A DNA stretch of 64,000 bases from JAZDFP01 sp043801445 (GTDB taxonomy: Bacteria; Planctomycetota; MHYJ01; JACQXL01). Shown in pieces: positions 16,176 through 23,597 of this stretch (within the stretch, counting starts at the first letter, position 1; each line of letters opens with the position of its first letter). The translations under genes and the position numbers were made by a program. The notes under the pieces are model-generated. The model saw only the letters and a list, made by a program, of their open reading frames with translations. It had not been told where the DNA came from and did no database searches. The stretch spans positions 29,440 to 93,439 of the forward strand of contig JAZDMB010000032.1 of NCBI GenBank assembly GCA_043801445.1. Reading direction: 5' to 3'.

Positions 16176-16487
16176 ATTCTATAATCCAGTAATCCGTTTA
16201 TTCTTATCCATAATTCTTCGTGTTCTTTTAGCGCCATAAGCCCAGTAGGTCGGCACCAGTGGTTAATCCTATTTCGTCAACCGTTTAATTCTCTACGCAG
16301 TGCGTAAAGTTTCTTATCATGAGATTCTGCACGCAGTGCGTGCAGTTTTAATTCAAGAGACGCCATACTTAATCATAGATTGCTTCGGGACTTTGTCCCT
16401 CGCAATGACAGCCCGGGAATCAGATTCCTGTTTTCCTGGTCTCCTTATAGATATATTATTATTCTTTGTGCTCTTTGTGGTTAATAC
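16176..16487. other. Gene-free stretch with short repeats
   Basis: Contains a directly repeated 36-base unit (16288-16359), a palindromic ATTGCTTCGGGACT...GTCCCTCGCAAT sequence (about 16378-16408), half of a family C element (about 16431-16452) and a family A half near 16462. No gene seen. Confidence 0.6.
16288..16359. repeat. Two 36-bp direct repeats around ACGCAGTGCGT
   Basis: Units ATTCTCTACGCAGTGCGTAA... and ATTCTGCACGCAGTGCGTGC..., each 36 bases and each with a palindromic ACGCAGTGCGT core. Confidence 0.75.
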
Positions 16488-17849
16488 TTATTTAACTATC
16501 TTTAAGAACTCCTTTGCCATTTGCCGAGATTTCTTATTGTTGTTGATTTGGCCGTAGATGCCGATGAGCATAGAGTAATTAGCCGCAGTCATCCCCGCCT
16601 TCGCCAAGGCTTCGGCGGGCAGGCCTTTTCCTTTGAGTTTCTTGGCTATCTTCAAGGATTTGAGATGCATCTGTAATGCCTTTTTGCGGTTGGCAAATCC
16701 CATATAGATGCCGCCCAAATGGAAATAGCACTGCGCCACTCTCAGAAGATTCTTGTTCTTCTGATAGATTAATGACGCTGTTTCAAGCGATTTTAATGCC
16801 TCATTTAATCTGCCCTGTTGCCTGTAGGTATTGCTGAGGTTGTAATAAGCCTCGGCATAATCCGGTTTTAATTCTATGGCTTTTCTGTAGGTGATGATGG
16901 CGCTCTCGTAGTCGCCCTGCTCAGTGTAAACACAAGCCAGATTATAATAGCCAACCGGCTGGGTCGGCTTTGCCTTAATCGCTTGCTGGTAGCAATCTAT
17001 GGCTAAGTCATAATCTTTTTTCTTGAGATAATCACCGGCTAAATTATAGAGGCAGTCAAAATCATCGGGTTTGAGATGAAGCGCCTTGAGATAGGTCTTT
17101 ATGGCTTGGTCATACCTACCGGCTTTGGATAAATCACAGCCAAGGTTATAATGGGCGATAAAATCCTGCGGTGCAATTTGGGTCGCCTTCTTAAGCAGTG
17201 TAATTGCCTTTTTAATGTTTCCTCTTAAGGCAAAAACCTTGGCGCTGTTAATATATGACTTGGTATCCTGCGGAGCAAGTTTCAGGGCTTTGCTGAAGAA
17301 TGTCATTGCCTTGTCCATATTACCGATGGTCCCATAAGCAATGCCTGAATTATTGAGAGCATCAATGTCATCGGATTTAAGTTTCAGGGCGTTTTCCAAT
17401 ACCGTAATCGCTTCACGGTGGCTTGACTTATCCGGCTGTTCGGTGAGAACCAGTCCGAGATTATTGTATGCCATTGCCAGAGAGCGGTTAATGACAATAG
17501 CAGTCCGGTAGGCATTAATGGCTTTAGGAATGTCTGTTTTACGGTAATAAGTATTGCCTAAATTATACCAGGCAAGAGCGGCATCTTCATCCAGCCCGCC
17601 GACCTTGATTGCCTTCTGGTAAGAAGCGATTGCTTGGTCAAGGTTACCAAGGTCAGAATAGACATTGCCGATGTTGTAATGTGCTACTGCATAATTGGGC
17701 TTGAGGACGAGCACTTTCTGGAATACGGTCAATGCCTCATCCAATTTTTTCTTATCATACAAGGCAAGTCCCTGGTCGAAAAGTATCTCTGGCACCGCAG
17801 TGGCGTCCCGATTATTTCGGGAGTTCTTAATTGGCTGGAAATTAATCAT
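16488..17849 (-). CDS. TPR-repeat protein
   Basis: A 453-residue protein with about eleven tetratricopeptide repeats (for example AVAHYNIGNVYSDLGNLDQA then IASYQKAIK). No signal peptide is visible. A less regular C-terminal part includes KKALQMHLKSLKIAKKLKG. The peptide LPAEALAKAG near the C-terminus is encoded by a GC-rich palindrome (16589-16626), and SRNNRDATAVP near the N-terminus by another (17795-17828) that it shares with the C-terminus of the preceding TPR gene. AAGGAGAATCTT precedes the ATG. Likely a scaffold protein; the partner is unknown. Confidence 0.85.
   Translation of the reverse strand: MINFQPIKNSRNNRDATAVPEILFDQGLALYDKKKLDEALTVFQKVLVLKPNYAVAHYNIGNVYSDLGNLDQAIASYQKAIKVGGLDEDAALAWYNLGNTYYRKTDIPKAINAYRTAIVINRSLAMAYNNLGLVLTEQPDKSSHREAITVLENALKLKSDDIDALNNSGIAYGTIGNMDKAMTFFSKALKLAPQDTKSYINSAKVFALRGNIKKAITLLKKATQIAPQDFIAHYNLGCDLSKAGRYDQAIKTYLKALHLKPDDFDCLYNLAGDYLKKKDYDLAIDCYQQAIKAKPTQPVGYYNLACVYTEQGDYESAIITYRKAIELKPDYAEAYYNLSNTYRQQGRLNEALKSLETASLIYQKNKNLLRVAQCYFHLGGIYMGFANRKKALQMHLKSLKIAKKLKGKGLPAEALAKAGMTAANYSMLIGIYGQINNNKKSRQMAKEFLKIVK
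16589..16626. repeat. In-frame palindromic module (LPAEALAKAG)
   Basis: CCCGCCTTCGCCAAGG / CTTCGGCGGGCAGG arms inserted near the C-terminus of the TPR protein. Confidence 0.75.
17795..17828. repeat. In-frame palindromic module (RNNRD)
   Basis: GTCCCGATTATTTCGGGA near the TPR gene start; the same CCCGATTATTTCGGGG palindrome lies at about 15159-15175 at the end of the other TPR gene. Both copies are translated as RNNRD followed by S or A. Confidence 0.75.
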
Positions 17850-18189
17850 ATAAGATTCTCCTTATCTTCTAATCATTGGGGAACGAATTCAACTCCCCTA
17901 TTACGCGGCATTTTACCCGCTAAACCAATCCGAGTCAAGGAGAATCTTGGATAAAATGGTTGAAAGCCACAGATTATTTATCCCATATGAGGGACACAAA
18001 TTGATTTATAAGAAAACCAAGGATAATTCCCGTTCTCTTTACCTGCTTGCCTAATATCAATCTGTATAGCCCCCACGACGCTCAAAATTTACTATAAATA
18101 ATTTATTTTATGAAAATTAATAATTTAGTTGACAGATTGAAACAAATTGGTTTAATATACAATTCTTTTGAATTAGGGAAAAAGACTTT
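17850..18189. other. Gene-free stretch upstream of the S10 operon
   Basis: Contains perfect 12-base inverted repeats AAGATTCTCCTT (17852) and AAGGAGAATCTT (17937), a second exact copy of CCACAGATTATTTATCCCAT (about 17970), AT-rich repeat DNA, and the likely ribosomal operon promoter near 18129. Confidence 0.6.
18129..18158 (+). promoter_or_regulatory. Probable promoter of the S10 ribosomal operon
   Basis: TTGACA at 18129 and TAATAT at 18153 with an 18-base spacer, about 30 bases before rpsJ. The -35 is a perfect match; the -10 is weak and a TATACA three bases further on is an alternative. Confidence 0.5.
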
Positions 18190-18501
18190 ATGAAAATACC
18201 AAAGATTAGAATACGGGTCCGAGCCTATGACCATACTGTATTGGACCATTCCGTAGCGGAAATTGTCAATACGGCGAAGAAGACCGGTACAAAAGTATCG
18301 GGTCCGATTCCTCTTCCGACCGATATTGAGCGTTATACGGTATTGCGTTCCCCTCATGCCGATAAAAAATCAAGGGAACAATTTGAAATCAGAACCCATA
18401 AACGTCTGATTGAGTTGTTAGACCCAACACCTCAAACTACCGATGCATTGAAAAACCTTAATATGCCCAGCGGCGTAGATATTCAGATAAAAGTAATCTA
18501 A
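18190..18501 (+). CDS. rpsJ: 30S ribosomal protein S10
   Basis: A 103-residue S10, first gene of the operon. The family core is clear: KIRIRVRAYDHTVLDHSVAE at the N-terminus, then SGPIPLPTDIERYTVLRSPH in the middle, ending with MPSGVDIQIKV. S10 also works as NusE in transcription antitermination. AGGGAAA lies upstream of the ATG. The length is normal. Confidence 0.98.
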   Translation: MKIPKIRIRVRAYDHTVLDHSVAEIVNTAKKTGTKVSGPIPLPTDIERYTVLRSPHADKKSREQFEIRTHKRLIELLDPTPQTTDALKNLNMPSGVDIQIKVI

Positions 18502-18512
18502 AATTATAAAAT

Positions 18513-19241
18513 ATGTTACCGTTACAGGGATTATTGGCTAAAAAAATAGGAATGACGCAGATATTCAAGGAAGACGGCACTCTTATTCCTGTTACTGTTT
18601 TGAAAACAGGTCCTTGCACTGTTTTACAAATCAAGACTGTTAAAACCGACGGGTATAATGCGGTTCAAATGGGGTTTGAGAATAAGAAGAAGCAAAATAC
18701 CACCAAACCGATACTGGGTCATATAAAAAAAGCGCTGGTAGTCGAGCCACCGCGTTATATCAGAGAAATCAGATTATCAGACGGGCCAACAGGCGAAAAA
18801 GAAGCGGAATCATTTAAAGCCGGAGACCAGATTACAACTGATATTTTCGAGGGCGTTTATAAGGTATGCGTTATGGGTATTACCAAGGGCCGCGGATTTG
18901 CCGGCATGGTCAGGCGCTGGAATAAGCATAGAGGTCCGGAAAGCCATGGTTCTATGAATGTAAGAGGCCCCGGTTCAATCGGTTCTGATACCCGTTTAAC
19001 TCATATCAGACCGGGTAAACATATGGCGGGCCATTATGGAGTAGACCAATTAACCGTAGATAATTTAGAGGTTATTAAAATAGATAAAAATAGAAACCTG
19101 CTCTTTGTTAAAGGAGCGGTACCCGGAGCTAAAAACGGCTTGATAACGGTTTATAAAACCGCTTTGGTTAAAAAAATACCTGTTGTAAGTAAATCAAAAG
19201 GTAAAAAGCCGGAGCCCAGAGCAGCTGCGGCTAAAAAATAG
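18513..19241 (+). CDS. rplC: 50S ribosomal protein L3
   Basis: A 242-residue L3. It starts MLPLQGLLAKKIGMTQIFKE and contains the signature region KGRGFAGMVRRW..H.GP..HGSMNVRGPGSIG and KHMAGHYG. The final 25 residues are a basic, alanine-rich extension (SKGKKPEPRAAAAKK), longer than in E. coli L3 (209 residues). It follows rpsJ by 11 bases. Confidence 0.97.
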   Translation: MLPLQGLLAKKIGMTQIFKEDGTLIPVTVLKTGPCTVLQIKTVKTDGYNAVQMGFENKKKQNTTKPILGHIKKALVVEPPRYIREIRLSDGPTGEKEAESFKAGDQITTDIFEGVYKVCVMGITKGRGFAGMVRRWNKHRGPESHGSMNVRGPGSIGSDTRLTHIRPGKHMAGHYGVDQLTVDNLEVIKIDKNRNLLFVKGAVPGAKNGLITVYKTALVKKIPVVSKSKGKKPEPRAAAAKK

Positions 19242-19247
19242 GTTATT

Positions 19248-19898
19248 ATGTTAGAATTAATTATATATAATAATGAAGGCAAGGAAGTAGAAAAGATTTC
19301 CATTGAAGAGTCTCTTTTCGGCGGTGAGGTCAACAAAAGGCTCTTGCAAGAAGTAATCATAATGTACCAATCGAACCAGCGTAAGGGGTCAGCTTCAACT
19401 AAAGACCGAAGCGAGGTAGAAGGAAGTACCCGTAAGCCATGGAAACAGAAACATACCGGAAATGCCAGGGCAGGCTCAATCCGTTCTCCTTTATGGCGTC
19501 ATGGCGGAGTTACTTTCGGACCTAACCCGCGAAGCTTTTATTATCGCATCCCCCAGGGAATCAGGCAAAAAGCCCTTGATTCGGCGCTGCTTTCTAAATT
19601 CCAGGATAAAGAAACGATAGTTATAAATATGCTTCAGCTTGAAAAGCCCAAAACCAAAGACTTTATTTCTATCCTTAAAAATGTAGGGGTTGATACACAG
19701 AAATCAAATACTAAGAATAAATGCCTTGTCGGAATAAAGAAAAGCGAGCTTGCTTTAAATCTTTCATCCAGAAATATACCGGGAATAAAACTATTGCCTA
19801 TTGCCGATTTTAATGCTCATGACGTAATAAAACATAAACGACTTTTGTTGACGAAAGAGGCTCTGGATTATTTAATCGCTGTTCGCAAAGAGAGATAA
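19248..19898 (+). CDS. rplD: 50S ribosomal protein L4
   Basis: A 216-residue L4. The conserved loop STRKPWKQKHTGNARAGSIR and the following SPLWRHGGVTFGPNPR are diagnostic. In E. coli L4 also represses the S10 operon by binding its leader; whether that holds here is unknown. It follows rplC by 6 bases. Confidence 0.97.
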   Translation: MLELIIYNNEGKEVEKISIEESLFGGEVNKRLLQEVIIMYQSNQRKGSASTKDRSEVEGSTRKPWKQKHTGNARAGSIRSPLWRHGGVTFGPNPRSFYYRIPQGIRQKALDSALLSKFQDKETIVINMLQLEKPKTKDFISILKNVGVDTQKSNTKNKCLVGIKKSELALNLSSRNIPGIKLLPIADFNAHDVIKHKRLLLTKEALDYLIAVRKER

Positions 19899-19906
19899 GT
19901 AACGAT

Positions 19907-20185
19907 ATGATAAAATCCGGGTACGATGTTATAAAAAAACCAATACTTACGGAAAAGAGCGAATCCGCAAAGCAAACTTTGGTTTATTCGTTTATGGTCG
20001 ATGTAAATTCCAATAAGAATTCAATCAAAAAAGCCATCGAAAGCATATTTTCGGTTAAAGTAAACAGCGTTCGAACCATTAATGTTAAGGGAAAACTCAA
20101 AAGATATGAAATGATGGAAGGGCAGAGAATCGACAGGAAGAAAGCAATGGTAACCTTAAAAGAAGGTTATCGTATTGAAATATAA
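19907..20185 (+). CDS. rplW: 50S ribosomal protein L23
   Basis: A 92-residue L23: YDVIKKPILTEKS near the start, then FMVDVNSNKNSIKKAIESIF and VKVNSVRTINVKGK. It lies at the exit of the peptide tunnel, where trigger factor and SRP dock. It is followed by a hairpin before rplB. Confidence 0.97.
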   Translation: MIKSGYDVIKKPILTEKSESAKQTLVYSFMVDVNSNKNSIKKAIESIFSVKVNSVRTINVKGKLKRYEMMEGQRIDRKKAMVTLKEGYRIEI

Positions 20186-20186
20186 A

Positions 20187-20215
20187 CCCCTACACCAAAA
20201 TCTTTGGTGTGTGGG
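20187..20215 (+). promoter_or_regulatory. Stem-loop between rplW and rplB
   Basis: ACACCAAA and TTTGGTGT form a perfect 8-base stem with an ATC loop, extended by CCC/GGG. There is no T-run, so it is unlikely to be a strong terminator. It may mark an RNA processing or attenuation point inside the ribosomal operon. Confidence 0.6.
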
Positions 20216-20233
20216 TAAAGCGAAATAAATTTT

Positions 20234-21073
20234 ATGGCTATAAGAGAATACAAGCCGACCAGCCCGGGCCGAAGACTGGGAACAGTTATAGATTATTCTA
20301 TTCTGACAAAGAAAGAGCCCGAGAAAAATCTTTTGGTGCCGTTCAGAAAAACCGGCGGTCGGAATAACCAGGGTGAAATTACTTGCCGGCATATCGGCGG
20401 CGGTAATAAACGACAATATCGTTTGATAGATTTCAAAAGAAATAAAGATGATATTCCCGCAAAGGTAGAAGCCATAGAATATGACCCGAACCGTTCGGCT
20501 TTTATTGCGCTTCTATGTTATGTTGATGGGGAACGCCGTTATATTATTGCGCCGAAAGATATTCAAGTCGGCGAGGTGTTGCTATCCGGCGACAAAGTAG
20601 AGCCAAAAAATGGCAATACGATGCCATTAAAAAATATTCCGATGGGATTATTAATTCATAACGTTGAATTATACAGGGGACGCGGCGGTCAATTGGTCCG
20701 CAGCGCCGGTGCTTTTGCTAAATTAATGGCAAAAGAAGGTGATTATGCTCAGATTCAACTGCCCAGCGGAGAAATAAGAACGATACATTTGGAATGCCGC
20801 GCGACAATCGGACAGGTTAGCAACCCGGAATACGGCACTATTTGGTTGGGTAAAGCCGGTCGCCGCCGCTGGTTGGGAATAAGGCCGACCGTAAGAGGCA
20901 CGGCGCAAAATCCGGTTTCTCACCCAATGGGCGGTGGTGAAGGAAGATCAGGAGGCGGCCGTCATCCTTGTTCTCCGACCGGTAAACTTGCTAAAGGCGG
21001 AAAAACCCGTAAACCGCGTAAAACAACTAATACTTTTATTATTAGAAACAGAAAACAGGGTTCAAAAGTCTAA
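20234..21073 (+). CDS. rplB: 50S ribosomal protein L2
   Basis: A 279-residue L2, needed for subunit association and peptidyl-transfer centre assembly. It has IREYKPTSPGRR near the start, GGRNNQGEITCRHIGGGNKR, the conserved KLMAKEGDYAQIQLPSGEIR, and the C-terminal GTAQNPVSHPMGGGEGRSGG with the critical His. Length is normal. The start follows an unusual 48-base gap that contains the stem-loop. Confidence 0.98.
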   Translation: MAIREYKPTSPGRRLGTVIDYSILTKKEPEKNLLVPFRKTGGRNNQGEITCRHIGGGNKRQYRLIDFKRNKDDIPAKVEAIEYDPNRSAFIALLCYVDGERRYIIAPKDIQVGEVLLSGDKVEPKNGNTMPLKNIPMGLLIHNVELYRGRGGQLVRSAGAFAKLMAKEGDYAQIQLPSGEIRTIHLECRATIGQVSNPEYGTIWLGKAGRRRWLGIRPTVRGTAQNPVSHPMGGGEGRSGGGRHPCSPTGKLAKGGKTRKPRKTTNTFIIRNRKQGSKV

Positions 21074-21089
21074 AAACTTATAAAATTAT

Positions 21090-21380
21090 ATGAGTCGTTC
21101 AACTAAAAAAGGTCCCTATATAGATGCTAAACTTTTTGCAAAGATAGTTAAGCAAAAAGAAATTAAAAGCTACGAGCCGATAAAAACATGGGCTCGGAGA
21201 TGCACGGTTCTGCCGGAATTCGTCTCGCATACTTTTTTAGTGCATAATGGCAATAAATTTATTAAAGTGTTTGTTACCGAGGATATGGTTGGCCACAAAT
21301 TAGGCGAATTCGCACCGACCAGAATGTTTCACAGCCATCCCGGTTTAAAAAGCGCTAAACCCAAAACCGAAGCCGAATAG
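21090..21380 (+). CDS. rpsS: 30S ribosomal protein S19
   Basis: A 96-residue S19 with the family start SRSTKKGPYIDAKLFAKI and the core VTEDMVGHKLGEFAPTRMF. It forms a head dimer with S13. Operon position between L2 and L22 is canonical. Confidence 0.97.
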   Translation: MSRSTKKGPYIDAKLFAKIVKQKEIKSYEPIKTWARRCTVLPEFVSHTFLVHNGNKFIKVFVTEDMVGHKLGEFAPTRMFHSHPGLKSAKPKTEAE

Positions 21381-21398
21381 AATAACAGGTAATGATTT

Positions 21399-21737
21399 AT
21401 GGAATATAAAACATTTTTAAATTATGCGAGAAGCACTCCTCGCAAACTAAGATACGTAGTAGATTTGATTCGGAATAAATCCGTGACTGATGCTCAACAG
21501 ATTCTGAAATTTAACAGTAAACGGGCGTCATATTTTCTGTATAAACTTGTTAATTCTGCGGTTGCCAATGTGACAACAAAAGACGCAAACATTTCGCCTG
21601 AAAATTTATATATTAAAAAAATCACCGTGGGAGACGGTCCTGCGATTAAAAGATGGCGTCCGGCTTCTATGGGCAGAGCGGTCAAAATAAAAAAAAGAAC
21701 TTCTCACGTAGAACTTGTTTTAAACACTAAAGAATAA
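21399..21737 (+). CDS. rplV: 50S ribosomal protein L22
   Basis: A 112-residue L22. ARSTPRKLRYVVDLIRNKSV and the beta-hairpin loop with KRWRPASMGRAVKIKKRTSH, which lines the exit tunnel near the macrolide site, are visible. It follows rpsS by 18 bases. Confidence 0.97.
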   Translation: MEYKTFLNYARSTPRKLRYVVDLIRNKSVTDAQQILKFNSKRASYFLYKLVNSAVANVTTKDANISPENLYIKKITVGDGPAIKRWRPASMGRAVKIKKRTSHVELVLNTKE

Positions 21738-21740
21738 TTT

Positions 21741-22481
21741 ATGGGACAAAAAGTATCACCCGTTGCTTTAAGAATCGGAATCAACAAGAACTGGCTTTCC
21801 ACTTGGTATGCCGACAAGAAGGGATATGGCAATTTGCTCGTTGAAGATGAAAAAATTCGCAGGTTCATCATGAAGGAATATAACTTCGCGGGTATCCAAA
21901 AAATAGAAATCCAGCGTAATGCCGAAAAAGTTATTATACTGATATTTTGCGCCAAGCCTTCTTTTATTATCGGAAGACGCGGCGTTAAAGTTGATCAGCT
22001 GACGGGAGACTTAATCAAAATAACTAATAATAAAATCGTGGATTTAAAAGTTATCGAAATAGCGAATCCGGAATTATGCGCACAGTTAATCGGTGATTCT
22101 GTTGCGCAGCAATTAGAAAAACAAGCGCCTCATCGACGCATTATGCATAAAGCAATAGAAACAGTAATGGGCGCCGGCGCTCTGGGTATAAAAATAAGAG
22201 TTGGAGGCCGTATCGGCGGCGCGGAAATTGCGCGTACCGAGACTCTAAGTAAGGGAAAAGTCCCCTTGCATACTTTTAAGGCTGATATAGATTATGCTCG
22301 CTCGACCGCTCATTTAAGTAAAGGAACCGTGGGTGTTAAGGTTTGGATTTGTAAAGGCGAGAAATCAAATAAACAGATTCGACCTGCGAATCCTAATATA
22401 GCACCATCTGCCCCGCTCCGCCTAAACGAGGCAAGCGATAAAACGAAAATACCCGGCATAATAAATCAGGCAAAACCATAA
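21741..22481 (+). CDS. rpsC: 30S ribosomal protein S3
   Basis: A 246-residue S3 with the start MGQKVSPVALRIGINKNW, a KH domain around IIGRRGVKVDQL, and the C-terminal domain with GRIGGAEIARTE and GTVGVKVWICKGE. The last about 30 residues (APSAPLRLNEASDKTK) are an extension, part of it encoded by a GC-rich sequence at 22408-22437 with CCCGCTCCGCC / GAGGCAAGCG resembling the dispersed modules. Confidence 0.97.
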   Translation: MGQKVSPVALRIGINKNWLSTWYADKKGYGNLLVEDEKIRRFIMKEYNFAGIQKIEIQRNAEKVIILIFCAKPSFIIGRRGVKVDQLTGDLIKITNNKIVDLKVIEIANPELCAQLIGDSVAQQLEKQAPHRRIMHKAIETVMGAGALGIKIRVGGRIGGAEIARTETLSKGKVPLHTFKADIDYARSTAHLSKGTVGVKVWICKGEKSNKQIRPANPNIAPSAPLRLNEASDKTKIPGIINQAKP

Positions 22482-22505
22482 GTTTAGCCGTTAAGGAATC
22501 AGTTT

Positions 22506-22916
22506 ATGTTAATGCCCAAACGGATAAAATATCGCAAATGGCAACGTGGTCGTATGAAGGGAACTGCTCAACGAGGTAATTTTGTTGCCTTTGGAGAATA
22601 CGGCTTGATATCTCTTGATATGGGCTGGCTTTCAGCCCAGCAAATTGAAGCGGCCCGGGTTGCCATTAGTCATTTATTGCCGCCAACCGGAAGATATTGG
22701 CTAAGGGTTTTTCCGCATAAGCCTGTCACCTGTAAGCCCGCTGAAACCAGAATGGGAACAGGTAAGGGTGAACCTGAATATTATGTTGCCGAAGTCAAAA
22801 AAGGCACTGTTCTTTACGAAATCGATGGTATTACAGCAGAGGTAGCCCGTAAGATTTTCAATAGTGTTGCTCATAAAATGCCTTTTACCGTCAAAATGGT
22901 TAAACGTATTCATTAA
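22506..22916 (+). CDS. rplP: 50S ribosomal protein L16
   Basis: A 136-residue L16: MLMPKRIKYRKWQRGRMKGT at the start, later RIFPHK-like segment VFPHKPVTCKPAETRMGTGK and GKGEPEYYVAEVKKGTVLYE. It sits near the A-site tRNA. The start MLM matches most bacteria, and AAGGAA lies upstream. Confidence 0.97.
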   Translation: MLMPKRIKYRKWQRGRMKGTAQRGNFVAFGEYGLISLDMGWLSAQQIEAARVAISHLLPPTGRYWLRVFPHKPVTCKPAETRMGTGKGEPEYYVAEVKKGTVLYEIDGITAEVARKIFNSVAHKMPFTVKMVKRIH

Positions 22917-22927
22917 GATAGAATCAC

Positions 22928-23188
22928 ATGTTAAATATAAAAGAAATAAGACAGAAAGATATAGTGGAATTGGAAACAGAATTAGAAAATACCAAAAAAG
23001 AACTCTTTCGCATGCATTGCCGTCAGGTTACTGATGTCGTTCAGAACCATACGGCGATTAGAAAGTTAAAAAAGAATATTGCCCGCTTGCATACTATTAT
23101 AAAAGAAAAACAAAACGCTTCTTTAAAAACCGATACCAGTAAGTTGAATGAAAAAAAAGACAGCCAAGCAAAAACCGGCAAACGTTAA
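22928..23188 (+). CDS. rpmC: 50S ribosomal protein L29
   Basis: An 86-residue L29 with the helical-hairpin pattern: IKEIRQKDIVELETELENTK then FRMHCRQVTDVVQNHTAIRK. The last about 25 residues form an extra charged tail compared with the usual 60-65 residue protein. Its 3' end overlaps the next gene by 41 bases. The next canonical gene, rpsQ (S17), is missing here. Confidence 0.93.
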   Translation: MLNIKEIRQKDIVELETELENTKKELFRMHCRQVTDVVQNHTAIRKLKKNIARLHTIIKEKQNASLKTDTSKLNEKKDSQAKTGKR

Positions 23189-23597
23189 AAGTAGCGAAGA
23201 TAAAATAGCAAGCATCAAAACACCTTTTAATCCTTCCAAATTGAAAGAGTTTAAGCTACGGCTTCTGAAAATAAAAGATTATTTAAAGCAGGAGATAGAC
23301 GATATTGAAGATAAAGCTTTAAGGGGAGCCGGAAGAGATGGCACGGGAAATCTTTCAAATCTTCCTATTCATCTGGCAGATGCCGGTAGTGATACTTATG
23401 AACAGGATTTTTCCTTAGGTATTTTAGAAGGGGAGAACGTTGAATTAAAGGAAATAGAAGAATCATTGGAACGCATCGCGGAAAAAACCTATGGTATTTG
23501 CGAAGAATGTTCTAACCCCATCAATGAAAACCGTCTGAAAGCTATTCCCTATGCCCGTTTCTGTGTTAAATGTAAGCAAGCCATGGAAAAAAAATGA
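23148..23597 (+). CDS. DksA/TraR-type zinc-finger protein
   Basis: A 149-residue protein with a coiled-coil N-terminal half and the DksA-type Cys4 zinc finger: CEECSNPINENRLKAIPYAR followed by CVKCKQ. Such proteins bind RNA polymerase through the secondary channel. It overlaps the L29 gene by 41 bases and is overlapped by lspA, so translation of all three is probably coupled. It occupies the place where rpsQ normally begins the next ribosomal genes. Whether it acts as DksA in the stringent response is not shown. Confidence 0.85.
   Translation: MKKKTAKQKPANVKSSEDKIASIKTPFNPSKLKEFKLRLLKIKDYLKQEIDDIEDKALRGAGRDGTGNLSNLPIHLADAGSDTYEQDFSLGILEGENVELKEIEESLERIAEKTYGICEECSNPINENRLKAIPYARFCVKCKQAMEKK

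Noticed and set aside
17956..18054. A 32-codon frame with a good ribosome-binding site (AAGGAGAATC)
   Set aside because: The ribosome-binding site is the mirror copy of the TPR gene's own site, and the coding part contains the dispersed CCACAGATTATTTATCCCAT sequence.
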